From: Magnetococcales bacterium
GTDB lineage: Bacteria; Pseudomonadota; Magnetococcia; Magnetococcales; Magnetaquicoccaceae
Length of the DNA stretch: 47,145 nt
Direction: 5' to 3'
Assembly: GCA_015234115.1 (NCBI GenBank)
Contig: JADFWP010000019.1
Coordinates: 1,512-48,656, forward strand
The notes beneath the pieces are model-generated. The model was not told the DNA's origin. It ran no database searches and saw only the letters and a list, made by a program, of their open reading frames with translations. Below are positions 35,420 to 45,129 of this stretch, one piece after another; position 1 is the first letter of the stretch, and every line of letters starts with the position of its first letter. The position numbers and the translations under genes are program-made.

Positions 35420-38047
35420 CTTGATGCGGATGATCTCCGGCAGAATATCGCAAAAAATCGCCACCAGCCGGGGATCGAAAGCGCTGCCCGCCCCTTTCCG
35501 AATCTCGGCGACCGTTTTTTCAATGCTCCAGGCCTTTTTGTAGGGACGATCACTGGTCAAGGCATCGAAAACATCGGCAATGGCACAAATCCGCCCCTCG
35601 ATGGGAATCTCCTCCCCAGGGGCGCCAATGGGATATCCCTGACCATCCCAGCGTTCGTGATGGGTCAGCGCGATGATGTGGGCGGTGTTCATGGGATCGG
35701 CATCGTAGCCGTGGAGCATCATGGAACCGATCAGGGTATGTTTCTTCATGATTTCCCACTCCTCCTGCGTGAGACGGGCGGGTTTCAGAAGAATGTAATC
35801 GGGAATGCCGATCTTGCCCACATCGTGCAACGGCGCCGCGTTGAGCAGATTGTCGCACTCCTCTTCCGGCAGGCCGGCGGCCCGCGCCAGCGCAGCGGCA
35901 TATTTGCTCATGCGCACCACATGCTGACCCGTATCCTGATCCCGGAATTCCGCAGCCATGCCGAGACGATGAATGATATCCAAACGGGTGCGTTTCAGCT
36001 CCTCCTGTTTGTTGTGCAGATCCGACTCCATGCGCCGCCGTTCGATGATGCCCGCCAGAGAACCCGCCAGAGTGGAAAGAAAATCCCGCTCCTCGGCGCT
36101 GGAATGCCCCTCCTGCAATTGCAGATACATCATGCCAAGCGGCGATTCCGGTCCGGGAATGGCAATGCAATAATTCCCCTGTCCGGGCGTGCCGCGCACG
36201 CAGACGGCATGACCGGGACAATCCTGGGGAAACTGCAACACCTTGCGCCAGTTCTCCTCCTGCTGACACAGACAGTTGACGTAAGGCACCCGATGCACCC
36301 TTTTTTGTTCCTCTGGGGTCAACTTCTGGTGCGCCGCCAGATTCATCTGTCTTTTGTTGGCATCGGCGACGAACAAGGCCCCCTTGCCCGTCAAACCGAT
36401 CCAGGACATGGAACTGACAATATCGATCGAGGTCCGCAACTGCTCATCCAGACTCATGGGCACCAGAGTGGTTTCCAGCAGTGCGTTCAAGGCGATCTGG
36501 GATTGATGCATCTGTTGATTGCGCACATCCGCTTCCCGACGATGCACGATCGCCTGGGCGAACAGCCAACTGCCAATCGCTGCCAGACCGATCAACAGGG
36601 ACTGGAAAATCAACAAACGCCGCCGCATGGCATCCAGATCGGCATCGCTGTGGTCCGGCAGATGCAAAGCGACCATTTTCCAGATCGGCCCCTGCCAGGG
36701 CAGAATCGAACTGCGGGCCGCGTCATTCACCCTGGAAGCGTGATTGCCATGCGCCTGCACCCCAGGTTGCAGCGTGGTGAACAAAACCACCTGTTGCCCA
36801 TCCTCCACCCGCCCGCGTTCACCGGGACGCAACACCTGCCAAAGGGTATCCGCTTCGGCCCAGGCCCGCTCCTGACCAGAGGCGTGGGGATAAATCACGC
36901 CGCTCTGCTCGGAAAGCAGCAGGAACTTGCCCGATAACGTCATGGTCAAGTGGTCGAAAATCGCCTCCAGACCACTCCAGGCCAGATCCAGAACCAGCGC
37001 GCCCCGCCTTCTGCCGCCCTGCCCCTCCACGGGCGTGACAAAACGCAGGACCGAGCCGCTGTGCGGTTCGAGCGCGGGAAACGGCCCGGAAATCACCACC
37101 GCATCCGTTTGCAATGGCATCACATCGAGCGCCGACTGCGCCAGATCGCCGCCACTCTCCCCGCCTGCCGCCCGCACCGCCTGCCCATCGTGGAAATCGA
37201 CCCGCACCCGGATTCTTCCCTGATGATCCAGCAGCACCGCACTGCGAAAACGGTTCTTGACCTTGAGAAACTCGGAAAAACCACGCTCCAGAAGCGGTTC
37301 GGCGGGACGATCTTCGGCCACGGATTCCAGGAGCATGGCCTCACGCGCCATGGTCAGGAGATCACCCGCGACAAAATGAATCTCTTCCAGCAACTCCCGA
37401 CGCACCAGTTCCAACTGACGCGCATCGTCATGTTCCCGGCTGCGGGCGCGGGCCTGGGTCTCCTGGAGATCCAAAGCCTCGGTGGCCAGCACGAACAGGC
37501 AGATCTGAGGCAGAAACAGCATCAGGAACTGCCGTTTGATGTTCTGGGATTGATTGGTGTCGGAAAAGAAATCTTTCGAGGCCTGCCGGGTGACCAGATA
37601 AAAAATGATCGGGGAGGCCAGCGTGGACAGCATCAAGGCATCCAGCACCGCCACCAGGGCGTTTTCATTCTCGATGCCAACCAATGGCAGCAGCAGCATG
37701 ATGACGCATTCGACCGAGAAAATCACCGAAAAGACCGTGATCCCGATATTGAGCGCCACCACCCCAAATGAGCCGTCACGAGTGGCGAACCATCCCATGG
37801 GGGCAAAATCGCGCAAGGCCCATTTCATATTGACGGGAGTGGAGATAACGGCCAGAAACAGCGAGTCCACCAGCGTGGCCATCCAGGTGCCCATGCCGTC
37901 CTCGCCGGTCAGATGGGGCAGAATGAGCATGATCAGGAGTTCGATCCCGAACAGAACAACTGAAATTTTTAATATGGTCTGAAAAGAACGAAAAAAAGGA
38001 ATTTTGTGAAACCTGAAGATTGAAGCGCTACTTCCCATAGAATCCAT
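35402..38047 (-). CDS. HD-GYP c-di-GMP phosphodiesterase with duplicated TM input and Cys-rich GAF
   Basis: 881 aa. The N-terminus has two similar TM modules (about 25-80 and 95-155), each with a (I/V)E-x-x-IML-x-LP motif and then a D-x-L-x-L segment. A further TM at 173-190 leads to a periplasmic Cache-like domain (about 200-475) and a TM at 478-498. A GAF domain (about 530-670) has C592, C594, C610, C616 and C627. HD-GYP follows, with H741-D742 and HHERWDGQGYP at 796-806, so hydrolysis of c-di-GMP is expected. It opposes the window's diguanylate cyclase. The ligand is unknown. It follows the PilZ gene by about 145 nt in the same direction. Confidence 0.93.
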   Translation of the reverse strand: MDSMGSSASIFRFHKIPFFRSFQTILKISVVLFGIELLIMLILPHLTGEDGMGTWMATLVDSLFLAVISTPVNMKWALRDFAPMGWFATRDGSFGVVALNIGITVFSVIFSVECVIMLLLPLVGIENENALVAVLDALMLSTLASPIIFYLVTRQASKDFFSDTNQSQNIKRQFLMLFLPQICLFVLATEALDLQETQARARSREHDDARQLELVRRELLEEIHFVAGDLLTMAREAMLLESVAEDRPAEPLLERGFSEFLKVKNRFRSAVLLDHQGRIRVRVDFHDGQAVRAAGGESGGDLAQSALDVMPLQTDAVVISGPFPALEPHSGSVLRFVTPVEGQGGRRRGALVLDLAWSGLEAIFDHLTMTLSGKFLLLSEQSGVIYPHASGQERAWAEADTLWQVLRPGERGRVEDGQQVVLFTTLQPGVQAHGNHASRVNDAARSSILPWQGPIWKMVALHLPDHSDADLDAMRRRLLIFQSLLIGLAAIGSWLFAQAIVHRREADVRNQQMHQSQIALNALLETTLVPMSLDEQLRTSIDIVSSMSWIGLTGKGALFVADANKRQMNLAAHQKLTPEEQKRVHRVPYVNCLCQQEENWRKVLQFPQDCPGHAVCVRGTPGQGNYCIAIPGPESPLGMMYLQLQEGHSSAEERDFLSTLAGSLAGIIERRRMESDLHNKQEELKRTRLDIIHRLGMAAEFRDQDTGQHVVRMSKYAAALARAAGLPEEECDNLLNAAPLHDVGKIGIPDYILLKPARLTQEEWEIMKKHTLIGSMMLHGYDADPMNTAHIIALTHHERWDGQGYPIGAPGEEIPIEGRICAIADVFDALTSDRPYKKAWSIEKTVAEIRKGAGSAFDPRLVAIFCDILPEIIRIKEANDD

Positions 38048-38192
38048 CCAAAATCAATCATGCCAGATCTTACGACCGAAATCGCTTCGGTCACGGGTCA
38101 TCTCGTCTGCACTATAACGCATATCGGACAACCCATGCACGGTCTGATATCAGTCTGAGCCTGCGCTTTTCGCACGCCCGGATGGTCATGGT

Positions 38193-38765
38193 TCAGCATT
38201 TGAGGCAAGGTCTTGATCGTGCGGGACTCTTCCTGAACTCCGGAGCCGACAATCCCCGGTTTCCCGGCTCCCCGTAACCGCTCCTGGCCCGCAAATGCCA
38301 CCGTTCCATCTGGAGCACCAACGCACTGACCGCCCGCATGGACTCCCCGTGCTCCGGATCAAACAGAACATGACAGACAACCCGGCCTGGATGCATTTCC
38401 ACGCTCCGCACGACACCCTTCAGCGTGATTTTCTGATCGATACACCAATGAATGGTCAACTCCAGTGCGCCAGTCGCGCGCCACGGTTCCGCGCCCTCTG
38501 GCAGCCGCACGGCACACCCTCCGGCACCGATATCGTCAAGGAGGACATCAAAATAATTTTTATCATCACAGACAAGATTGACAATCAGCCCCATCTCCTC
38601 CGCAGGCTTGACCCGGACCATCGTGCGCCGCGACGACACGCCGGACAACGGCTGAACCCCGGAACGAGGATCTGACGACACTCTGTCCCTGTTCCCCAAA
38701 AGGGATGCGATCCCGCGCCCCAATCTCAACCAACGCTCCATCATCTCCCACTCATTGATCACCAT
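38193..38765 (-). CDS. PilZ domain protein
   Basis: 190 aa with one PilZ domain. A RxxxR motif lies in SRRTMVRV and a variant D-x-G-x-x-G lies in DDIGAGGCAV, where the usual Ser is Gly. The long basic tail is unstructured. It is expected to bind c-di-GMP, perhaps weakly because of the Gly. The frame opens with GTG at 38768; ATG 38765 and ATGs at 38744 and 38741 are alternatives, and GAGTGGGAG lies before the latter. It begins 16-20 nt after the stop of the hybrid kinase and is likely cotranscribed with it. Confidence 0.78.
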   Translation of the reverse strand: MVINEWEMMERWLRLGRGIASLLGNRDRVSSDPRSGVQPLSGVSSRRTMVRVKPAEEMGLIVNLVCDDKNYFDVLLDDIGAGGCAVRLPEGAEPWRATGALELTIHWCIDQKITLKGVVRSVEMHPGRVVCHVLFDPEHGESMRAVSALVLQMERWHLRARSGYGEPGNRGLSAPEFRKSPARSRPCLKC

Positions 38766-38784
38766 CACGCATGGCAGGCCGGAA

Positions 38785-41166
38785 TCAGGCCACCAGTTCC
38801 CGCGTCACCTGGGGAGCGATCCACAACGCCTGGGCCTCGCGGATAATCTCCGGAATCCGTTTGGAATTCCTCGAAAAAACCGCATCCCGGATCCGTCCCA
38901 GCACCCCCTGGTGCGGACAGTCATAGGGATTGCACAGCGCCATCAGGGAGTCGCACACAGCGATAATGCGGGCGGATTCATAAAGCGGCAAGGCGGCGAT
39001 CTCCGCAAGTCCTCCATACACCCGTTCGGCCAGCGCATCGGGTAAGGGGTCTCGTCCCCGGACAAAGGCCGCCCCCCCTGCCCCGGCGTGACGCTGATGC
39101 AGATGATTGGCCAACAGAGGCACCAGACGGGCCAGATCCACCGGCTTGGTCATGAAACCATCCACCCCCGCCTCCCTGGCCTCCCGTTCCCGCTCCACAA
39201 AAGCATCGGCGGAAAGCCCGATCACGGGAATGGTCGCGGTTTCCGGATGTCTTTTCAATGCCCGCGTGGCGGTCAGACCATCCATCACCGGCATGTGCAG
39301 ATCCATCAGAATGATGTCCGGGTGCAACGCGCGGGCCATCTCCACGCCGCTCCGCCCATCCTCGGCGATCAGGGTGGTCAGCCCCACCTCATCGAACACG
39401 GCCATCAGCATCTCACGATTCATGGCATTGTCTTCCACCAGCAACAACCGCACCTCCGGATCGAACCGGAAGGTACGCCAGTTGCCGCTCTCCTCGGACG
39501 GAACCGCCGGGGTCGCCTCCTCCAACGGCAAACGCACCCGGAAACAGGAGCCTTCCCCCTCCCGGCTCTCCACCGAGACGCTGCCTTCCAGAATCCCGGT
39601 CAGACTGCGCACGATCGACAACCCCAGACCGGTGCCGCCATGACGACGGGTGGTCGAACCGTCGGCCTGCTCGAACGGCTCGAAAATGGCATGCAACCGA
39701 TCCCTGGGGATGCCGATTCCCTGATCTTCCACCTCGAACAGCATCGACTCCCCGGCGCGCGTGGCGCGAATGGTCACCTCCTTGCCGCGCGGCGTGAACT
39801 TGATGGCATTGCCCACCAGATTCATCAGAATCTGGTTGATGCGGGTCCGATCCGAATGAACCTGTCGCGGCAGTTCGGGATCGATGGCATAATGAAGCAG
39901 CACCCCTTTTTCAGCCGCGCGATCCTTGGCCACCTGATAAAGACTCTGCACCAGCAGGGTGATATCGATGTCCTCCTTGTCGAGTTCGACTTTCCCGGCC
40001 TCGATCTTGGCCAGATCGAGCACATTGCTGATGATTTCGGTGAGATTGTCCCCGCTGACGCGGATGTTTTCCAGATAACGCATGAAACGCGGCGCAATCT
40101 GACTCTGATGTTTGAGCAGAATCCGGGAAAAACCGACGATGGCATTCAACGGCGTCCGGATTTCGTGGCTGATGTTGGCCAGAAAGGCGGTCTTGGCCCG
40201 ATTGGCGCTCTCCGCATCCTCCTTGGCCTGACGCAGATCCGCCTCCACCCGCTTGCGTTCGATCAGTCCGGCCAGCGTATTGGCCACCGCCTCCAGAAAC
40301 TCCTCCTCCTCGCTGACGCGCTGATGCCCCACGGCCAGATAAAGCGTATACACCCCGAGCAGCACGCCACGGGAGAGAATCGGCACGCAATAATGGCCAT
40401 GCTCCACCATGCCGGGATAATGCACCTCATGCTCCGGACCCACGCAATCGGCAAAAAGCAGCTCCCCCCGCTGCGCCGCCCGTCCGCACAGGCAATAGCC
40501 CGGTTCGATCACGCCACAGTGCGACAACAACGCCTCCGAAAGCCCCTTCTGGGCCGCCAGAGTCAGACGACGGGTCTCGTGATTGGCCAGAAAGATCGCA
40601 CCCCGCGCCTGCACGGCCAGCCAGGGCACATTCAGGATGATCTCCAGCGCCTTGGCAAGCTGCTCTTCCAGAGAAAGGGGTTCCAGGGCGGTCTGCAACA
40701 GGGTGTTGATGGCCAGACGGGATTGGGCGATCCGCTCGTTGCGTTCGGCCAGAACGCGCAACTGGTCCAGTTCGGCCAGCAGCGACCGGTTCTGTTGCAG
40801 CAGGTCGTCCCCCCGGATATTCGGCGGCTGGTTCGGTTGCGGCAGATCGTCCCCCTGGATATTCTCCAGGTCGTGACGGGTGACAATGCCCAGCAACCGC
40901 TCCCCCTCCTGGACCGGAAGCACCGGACGGTTGACCTGGATCATCTGCGCCAAAACCGCGTCGTGCTCCGCATCCGGGGCCACAGCCGGACCTGGGACCA
41001 GACCCCGGCGCGCCTTGACATCGGCGGTGGTCAGAATGCCGACAAAGCGTCCCTGACGAAAAATCACCAGGAATCCCTGTTCGGCCATTTCACGGGCCGC
41101 TGCGCTCCGCTCGGAGGCCGAACGGGCCACAGGATAGCGTTGACGAATCCATGGCGTGATTTTCAT
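38785..41166 (-). CDS. Soluble hybrid histidine kinase: CBS pair, Cys/His-rich GAF, HisKA, receiver
   Basis: About 793 aa, no TM segment. Two CBS motifs lie at about 1-105. The GAF domain (160-305) has C217, C225, C227, C241, H246, H249, H257 and C260. HisKA has phosphoacceptor H334 in ISHEIRTP, and HATPase has NAIKF, DQGIGIP and GGTGLGL. The receiver has D622 in [11 protein letters not shown]. The C-terminal 90 residues are helical, include NPYDCPHQG and are unassigned. CBS pairs usually sense adenosine nucleotides, so energy or redox sensing is inferred. GGGGA lies 8 nt before ATG 41166; the frame is open to 41268 without homology. The next gene encodes a PilZ protein. Confidence 0.92.
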   Translation of the reverse strand: MKITPWIRQRYPVARSASERSAAAREMAEQGFLVIFRQGRFVGILTTADVKARRGLVPGPAVAPDAEHDAVLAQMIQVNRPVLPVQEGERLLGIVTRHDLENIQGDDLPQPNQPPNIRGDDLLQQNRSLLAELDQLRVLAERNERIAQSRLAINTLLQTALEPLSLEEQLAKALEIILNVPWLAVQARGAIFLANHETRRLTLAAQKGLSEALLSHCGVIEPGYCLCGRAAQRGELLFADCVGPEHEVHYPGMVEHGHYCVPILSRGVLLGVYTLYLAVGHQRVSEEEEFLEAVANTLAGLIERKRVEADLRQAKEDAESANRAKTAFLANISHEIRTPLNAIVGFSRILLKHQSQIAPRFMRYLENIRVSGDNLTEIISNVLDLAKIEAGKVELDKEDIDITLLVQSLYQVAKDRAAEKGVLLHYAIDPELPRQVHSDRTRINQILMNLVGNAIKFTPRGKEVTIRATRAGESMLFEVEDQGIGIPRDRLHAIFEPFEQADGSTTRRHGGTGLGLSIVRSLTGILEGSVSVESREGEGSCFRVRLPLEEATPAVPSEESGNWRTFRFDPEVRLLLVEDNAMNREMLMAVFDEVGLTTLIAEDGRSGVEMARALHPDIILMDLHMPVMDGLTATRALKRHPETATIPVIGLSADAFVEREREAREAGVDGFMTKPVDLARLVPLLANHLHQRHAGAGGAAFVRGRDPLPDALAERVYGGLAEIAALPLYESARIIAVCDSLMALCNPYDCPHQGVLGRIRDAVFSRNSKRIPEIIREAQALWIAPQVTRELVA

Positions 41167-41242
41167 CCGGTCATCCCCACCGCAAAGAGCCTCGCACCCT
41201 TGCATCCATGCAACCAGACATGCCAAGAATAGGGACTTTTCT

Positions 41243-41271
41243 TTGGATCGAGTGACGCAGCATTGCATAAA
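41243..41271 (+). promoter_or_regulatory. Possible sigma-70 promoter of the ABC-F gene
   Basis: TTGGAT and CATAAA are 17 bp apart, 65 nt before the ABC-F start, in the divergent gap. Each hexamer only partly fits the consensus, so this is a weak call. Confidence 0.3.
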
Positions 41272-41335
41272 TCATGGTTTATGTACAGAACAAAAAAATC
41301 GATCCACACTCCTTTCTCCAGCAAGGATCAGTCTG

Positions 41336-43357
41336 GTGTTGACACTTGATAAAATCAGCAAAAATCTGGGCGGCAGGCTCCTGTTGGACCAGGCGGAACT
41401 GCGCATCCACCCAGGGGAGCGGGTGGGTTTGATCGGTCCGAACGGAGCGGGCAAAACCACCTTGTTGCGCATGATCCTGGGCGAGGTGGAAAGCGATGCC
41501 GGAACGATCCGTCTGCGGGGCGGCGCCAGAGTCGGGCTGTTGCGGCAGGAGATTCGCGACGCAAGCCAGACCCTGTTGGCCGAAACCCTGGCCGGAGACG
41601 AAGAGTTGACCGCGCTCCGGCACGAACGGACCGAAATCCAACACCTGCTGCTCGCCTCGGCCCACGGGGCGCATCACGATGCCCTGGTCACCCGCATGGG
41701 AGAGATTGACCTGCGTCTGACCACGCTCGACACCTATTCGGCCGAAGGACGGGCGGCAACGATTCTCACCGGGCTGGGTTTCGCGCCAGAGGATCTCGAA
41801 CGCCCCCTGAATGATTTTTCCGGCGGTTGGCGCATGCGTTCCCAGTTGGCGCGGCTGCTCTTTTCGGCCCCGGACCTGCTGCTGCTGGATGAACCCACCA
41901 ACCACCTCGATCTGGAATCCGCGGCCTGGCTGGAGAATCATCTGAAAAAAAATGCCGGCGCCCAGGCACTGATCATCGTCTCCCATGACCGATCGTTTCT
42001 CAACCGCGCCACCACGATCACGGTGGAGTTGGAAAACGGTCGGCTGACCCGCTATGCCGGTCCCTTCGATGCCTGGCTGGAACAGAAAGCCGCCAATCTG
42101 CAAAGCCAGGAGAAAACCGCCGCCACCCTCACCCGGAAACGGGAAGAACTGGAGTGTTTCATCCGCCGTTTCCGCGCCAAGGCGACCAAGGCCAAACAGG
42201 TCCAGAGCCGGATCAAGGCCCTGGGACGGCTGGAGCCGGTGCCCCAGAGCGCCCAGAGCGTCCGTCCCCCCCGCATCCGCTTTCCCACCCCCCCCGCCTG
42301 TGCCCAGGAGGTGATCAAAACCCGGCGCGTCAAGAAAGTCTACGGGGACAGGACCATTTTTTCCGATGTCGATCTGGAACTCAAACGGGGAGAGAAAATC
42401 GGACTGGTGGGGATCAACGGCGCCGGAAAGAGCACCCTGTTGAAATTGATCGCCGGGGATCTGACGCCCGACGGAGGCAGCGTCACCATCGGCGACCGGG
42501 TACGGGTGGCACGCTTTGCCCAGCATGCCATGGAGATGCTGCAACCGGGCCAGAGCGTGCTGGAATCAGCCGCCTCGGCAGCACCGGAACACTTTGGCGA
42601 GACCGCATTGCGCGCCCTGCTCGGGGGACTGCTCTTTTCCGGAGAGGCGGTCAAAACCCGTGTCGCCGACCTTTCCGGAGGCGAACGGGTACGGCTGGCC
42701 CTGGCCCACGTCTTTCTTTCCGGAGCCAACCTGCTGTTGCTGGACGAACCGGCCAACCATCTGGACATGGCGGCCCGCGCCGCACTGGAAGAGGCCCTGA
42801 GCGACTATCCGGGCGCGGTGATCCTCGTCACCCACGACCGGGATCTGATGGAGGCAAGCTGCGAAACCTTGTGGGTGGTGGCCCATGGCCGGGTGGTGAC
42901 CTGGGAAGGCACCCTGGAGAGCTATCTGGAGCTTGCCATCAATCCCACCCCCTCCCCGACCCCGGCCTTGTCCGCTGCCGAGGCGACACAGCCTGCCGCG
43001 TCGCGCGATCCGAAGGAAATCCGCCGTCTCGTGGCCCAGATCCGGGACCGGCTGCGCCAGGAGACCCAATCCACCCGTCAACGGCTGGAAAAACTCGAAA
43101 AATCCATCGCAAGCCTGGAGCAGGAACGCACCACGCTGCAAACGGCCCTCTCTGCTCCCGAAGCCTATGAAAATGCCTTCAAGGAGCAGCTCAAATCCAA
43201 TGTGGCCCGACTCGGACAATTGGAGGTCGAATTGCAAAACGCCATGAACCGCTGGGAGACCCTCTCGCTGGAGCTGGAAGCGCGGGAAAGCGAAGCCGAA
43301 GAGGCCATGGCCCGGATCCGCGCCGCCGATCCGACTGCGGCGATCGAGCCGGATTGA
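41336..43357 (+). CDS. ABC-F family ATP-binding protein
   Basis: Two ABC ATPase domains in one 673-aa chain without TM segments. The first has GPNGAGKTTL, FSGGWRMRSQLARLL and LLLLDEPTNHLD. An interdomain linker follows. The second has GINGAGKSTL, LSGGERVRLALAHVF and LLLDEPANHLD, where Ala replaces the usual Thr. A C-terminal coiled coil covers about 560-660. ABC-F proteins act on the ribosome, relieving stalls or regulating translation; the order resembles YheS/Uup types. The start is GTG 41336, preceded by AAGGA at 8 nt; TTG 41339 is possible. The long upstream frame lacks homology and overlaps the kinase gene. Confidence 0.94.
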   Translation: MLTLDKISKNLGGRLLLDQAELRIHPGERVGLIGPNGAGKTTLLRMILGEVESDAGTIRLRGGARVGLLRQEIRDASQTLLAETLAGDEELTALRHERTEIQHLLLASAHGAHHDALVTRMGEIDLRLTTLDTYSAEGRAATILTGLGFAPEDLERPLNDFSGGWRMRSQLARLLFSAPDLLLLDEPTNHLDLESAAWLENHLKKNAGAQALIIVSHDRSFLNRATTITVELENGRLTRYAGPFDAWLEQKAANLQSQEKTAATLTRKREELECFIRRFRAKATKAKQVQSRIKALGRLEPVPQSAQSVRPPRIRFPTPPACAQEVIKTRRVKKVYGDRTIFSDVDLELKRGEKIGLVGINGAGKSTLLKLIAGDLTPDGGSVTIGDRVRVARFAQHAMEMLQPGQSVLESAASAAPEHFGETALRALLGGLLFSGEAVKTRVADLSGGERVRLALAHVFLSGANLLLLDEPANHLDMAARAALEEALSDYPGAVILVTHDRDLMEASCETLWVVAHGRVVTWEGTLESYLELAINPTPSPTPALSAAEATQPAASRDPKEIRRLVAQIRDRLRQETQSTRQRLEKLEKSIASLEQERTTLQTALSAPEAYENAFKEQLKSNVARLGQLEVELQNAMNRWETLSLELEARESEAEEAMARIRAADPTAAIEPD

Positions 43358-43418
43358 ACACCCGCATGATGATCCACCTGCCGGGGCACACACGCCCCGG
43401 CAGATCGCGTCAGCATCA

Positions 43419-44249
43419 TCATTCCAAAAGCTTCAGGAACAGCTGGGGCTGCAATTTCGCCTGGGCCAGCACCGAAATTCCGGCCTGCTGGATGATCGAT
43501 TGTTTCGCCAGATTGGTGGATTCCTGGGCAATGTCGGTATCCATCATGCCGGAAACCGCCGAGGTGTAGGCATCCGCCGCATAACCGGAAGTGTTGATGA
43601 TCGACTCGAAACGACTCTGAATTCCGCTCAACTGGGCACGAATGGTGTTGACCGCATCCAACGCCGAATCCATGACGCCAATGGTGCGGCTGGCCGAAGT
43701 CGCACTGGCCACATTCACCGAGACGCCATTCGCTCCCATATAGATTGAAGCCAGACTGGCGGCGTTGATGGTGACGGCAATGGTATCGCCGATATTCGGG
43801 CCGATCTGGAATTTCTTGGCTGCAAAACTTCCATTCAGAAGATTACTATTATTATATTCCGTCTCCGTGGCAATTCTCTGGATTTCAGTGATCAACTGAT
43901 TCACATCGAGTTGCAAGGCCGTGCGCTCCGCCGAGGTGCGGGTGCCGCTCCTGGCCTCCACGGCCATATCCCGGATGTCCTGGATGGCGTTGGAGGTCTC
44001 TTCCAGCGCCGAGTAGGCCACATCGATCAAAGAGACACCTTCATTGGCATTCTGTTTGGCCACGTTGATGCTGCGAATCTTGGCCGACATGCGGGTGGTC
44101 ACCGAGAGGGTTCCGGCGTCGTCGGCGGCGGAATTGATCCGGACGCCACTGGCCAGCCGCTGCATGCTTTTTCCCAAAGAATTGGTCGCAGCCTGCAAAC
44201 CTCTGTAAGCCAGTACAGAGGCCATATTGGTATTGATGGAAATGGTCAT
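43419..44249 (-). CDS. Flagellin
   Basis: 276 aa with the conserved flagellin ends: ISINTNMASVLAYRGLQ at the N-terminus, and the C-terminal helix ending ISVLAQAKLQPQLFLKLLE. The variable D2/D3 centre (about 140-190) is very short, so the filament would be thin-surfaced. It is exported by the flagellar type III system and polymerises into the filament. AAGGGAG lies 8 nt before the ATG and a sigma-28-like promoter lies about 110 nt upstream. It is convergent with the ABC-F gene. Additional flagellin genes may exist elsewhere. Confidence 0.97.
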   Translation of the reverse strand: MTISINTNMASVLAYRGLQAATNSLGKSMQRLASGVRINSAADDAGTLSVTTRMSAKIRSINVAKQNANEGVSLIDVAYSALEETSNAIQDIRDMAVEARSGTRTSAERTALQLDVNQLITEIQRIATETEYNNSNLLNGSFAAKKFQIGPNIGDTIAVTINAASLASIYMGANGVSVNVASATSASRTIGVMDSALDAVNTIRAQLSGIQSRFESIINTSGYAADAYTSAVSGMMDTDIAQESTNLAKQSIIQQAGISVLAQAKLQPQLFLKLLE

Positions 44250-44357
44250 GGTTCAAGACTCCCTTGAAAGAGATACGACGACATTATGATGGCTTCGCAC
44301 TTGGCGAGTTGATTTGTTCCTGCCTGACCGGAACTGCTCCGGTGTCCGTTACCACCA

Positions 44358-44384
44358 TCATCGACATCTCTTCCGACAATCTTA
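44358..44384 (-). promoter_or_regulatory. Sigma-28-like promoter of flagellin
   Basis: On the minus strand TAAGATTG, exactly 11 nt, then GTCGATGA. The flagellar consensus is TAAAGTTT-N11-GCCGATAA, giving 5/8 and 6/8 matches with exact spacing. The transcript would start about 100 nt before the flagellin ATG. Confidence 0.6.
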
Positions 44385-44417
44385 AACAAAAAATGCACCT
44401 ATTCGATAAATTTTTCA

Positions 44418-44449
44418 GTAGAAACCAACTTGACAAAGTTGATTTCTAC
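44418..44449. repeat. 14-bp inverted repeat with 4-nt loop
   Basis: Arms 44418-44431 and 44436-44449 pair with one mismatch around GACA. It lies between the divergent sigma-28-like promoters. It could be an operator for a dimeric regulator or a transcription barrier. A T run lies about 13 nt beyond on the plus strand. Confidence 0.7.
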
Positions 44450-44495
44450 CTGGTTGGTTGATTTTTTCAGTATTATGCATCGTATTTCTTTTTGC

Positions 44496-44523
44496 TAAAG
44501 TTTGAAATACGAACAACCGATAA
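44496..44523 (+). promoter_or_regulatory. Near-consensus sigma-28 promoter facing right
   Basis: TAAAGTTT, 12 nt, then ACCGATAA: 15 of 16 consensus bases, spacing one longer than the ideal 11. A second CCGATAA follows at 44526-44532. The first gene downstream is the small coiled-coil gene at 44887, leaving a leader of about 350 nt. Confidence 0.65.
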
Positions 44524-44886
44524 ATCCGATAAGGGTTGATTTTATCCATGATTATTACGTTGATTTCTCCTTTATTTTCATATACTTGACATGTTTTCCA
44601 TGCTGCCGTCTCCGGAAGATCGCCCCGCATGGCCACCCGAAGAGACGCAACCACCCCGCAAAAGCCCAATGACCAGAAAATTTTCCCGGTGCTTTTTTTC
44701 AACTCATCTCCAACACCAAAAAAGACGATAAGGTCGATGAGGAGGATTTTTGATCACGATTTCATACCGGCCATTCCATACGATCATTCCTGGCGCATTT
44801 CTTGCTTTCACCCGATCTCAACCGGTGGCCTCTGCGCCACACTTCCGATCCAGTCACACCTCTATTATTGCGCCACGGAGCGTCCA

Positions 44887-45129
44887 ATGAGACAGCAGAT
44901 CCAAGAAACCATGAACAAAATCGAACAACTCGGCCTGACGGAACAGGAGTTCAAACGCATCCTCACCCGTCTGAGCGATACGGAACTGGCCCTGTTGGAG
45001 CAAATGACCGCCCTGCACCGCCTGGCCGAATCGGAAATGCGCCGCCTCCAGGCCATTGTGGAAAAGGTCTATGTGCAGTTGCAACAGACCTTTCGTCCCG
45101 ATGGCATGCTGGCTGCCCGCTCGCGCTGA
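44887..45129 (+). CDS. Small helical protein in the flagellar regulon
   Basis: 80 aa, nearly all amphipathic helix (IQETMNKIEQLGLTEQEF, LALLEQMTALHRLAESEM). It probably forms a coiled-coil hairpin. No family recognised; length and helicity resemble flagellar export chaperones of the FlgN/FliT kind, but no signature is seen. CGGAG lies 7 nt before ATG 44887. The near-consensus sigma-28 site upstream and divergent flagellin suggest late flagellar expression. Confidence 0.65.
   Translation: MRQQIQETMNKIEQLGLTEQEFKRILTRLSDTELALLEQMTALHRLAESEMRRLQAIVEKVYVQLQQTFRPDGMLAARSR

Larger units (their letters stand above)
44250..44886. other. A/T-rich regulatory gap between flagellin and a small flagellar-regulon gene
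   Basis: About 640 bp, more A/T-rich than its neighbours. It holds the two sigma-28-like promoters facing opposite ways and a 14-bp hairpin listed separately. The stretch from 44533 to 44886 has an open frame running into the small gene, but the good ribosome site belongs to ATG 44887. Otherwise nothing recognised. Confidence 0.55.

Noticed and set aside
39088-41232. 714-codon plus-strand frame
   Set aside because: Antisense to the CBS-GAF kinase; no motif and shadow-like composition.
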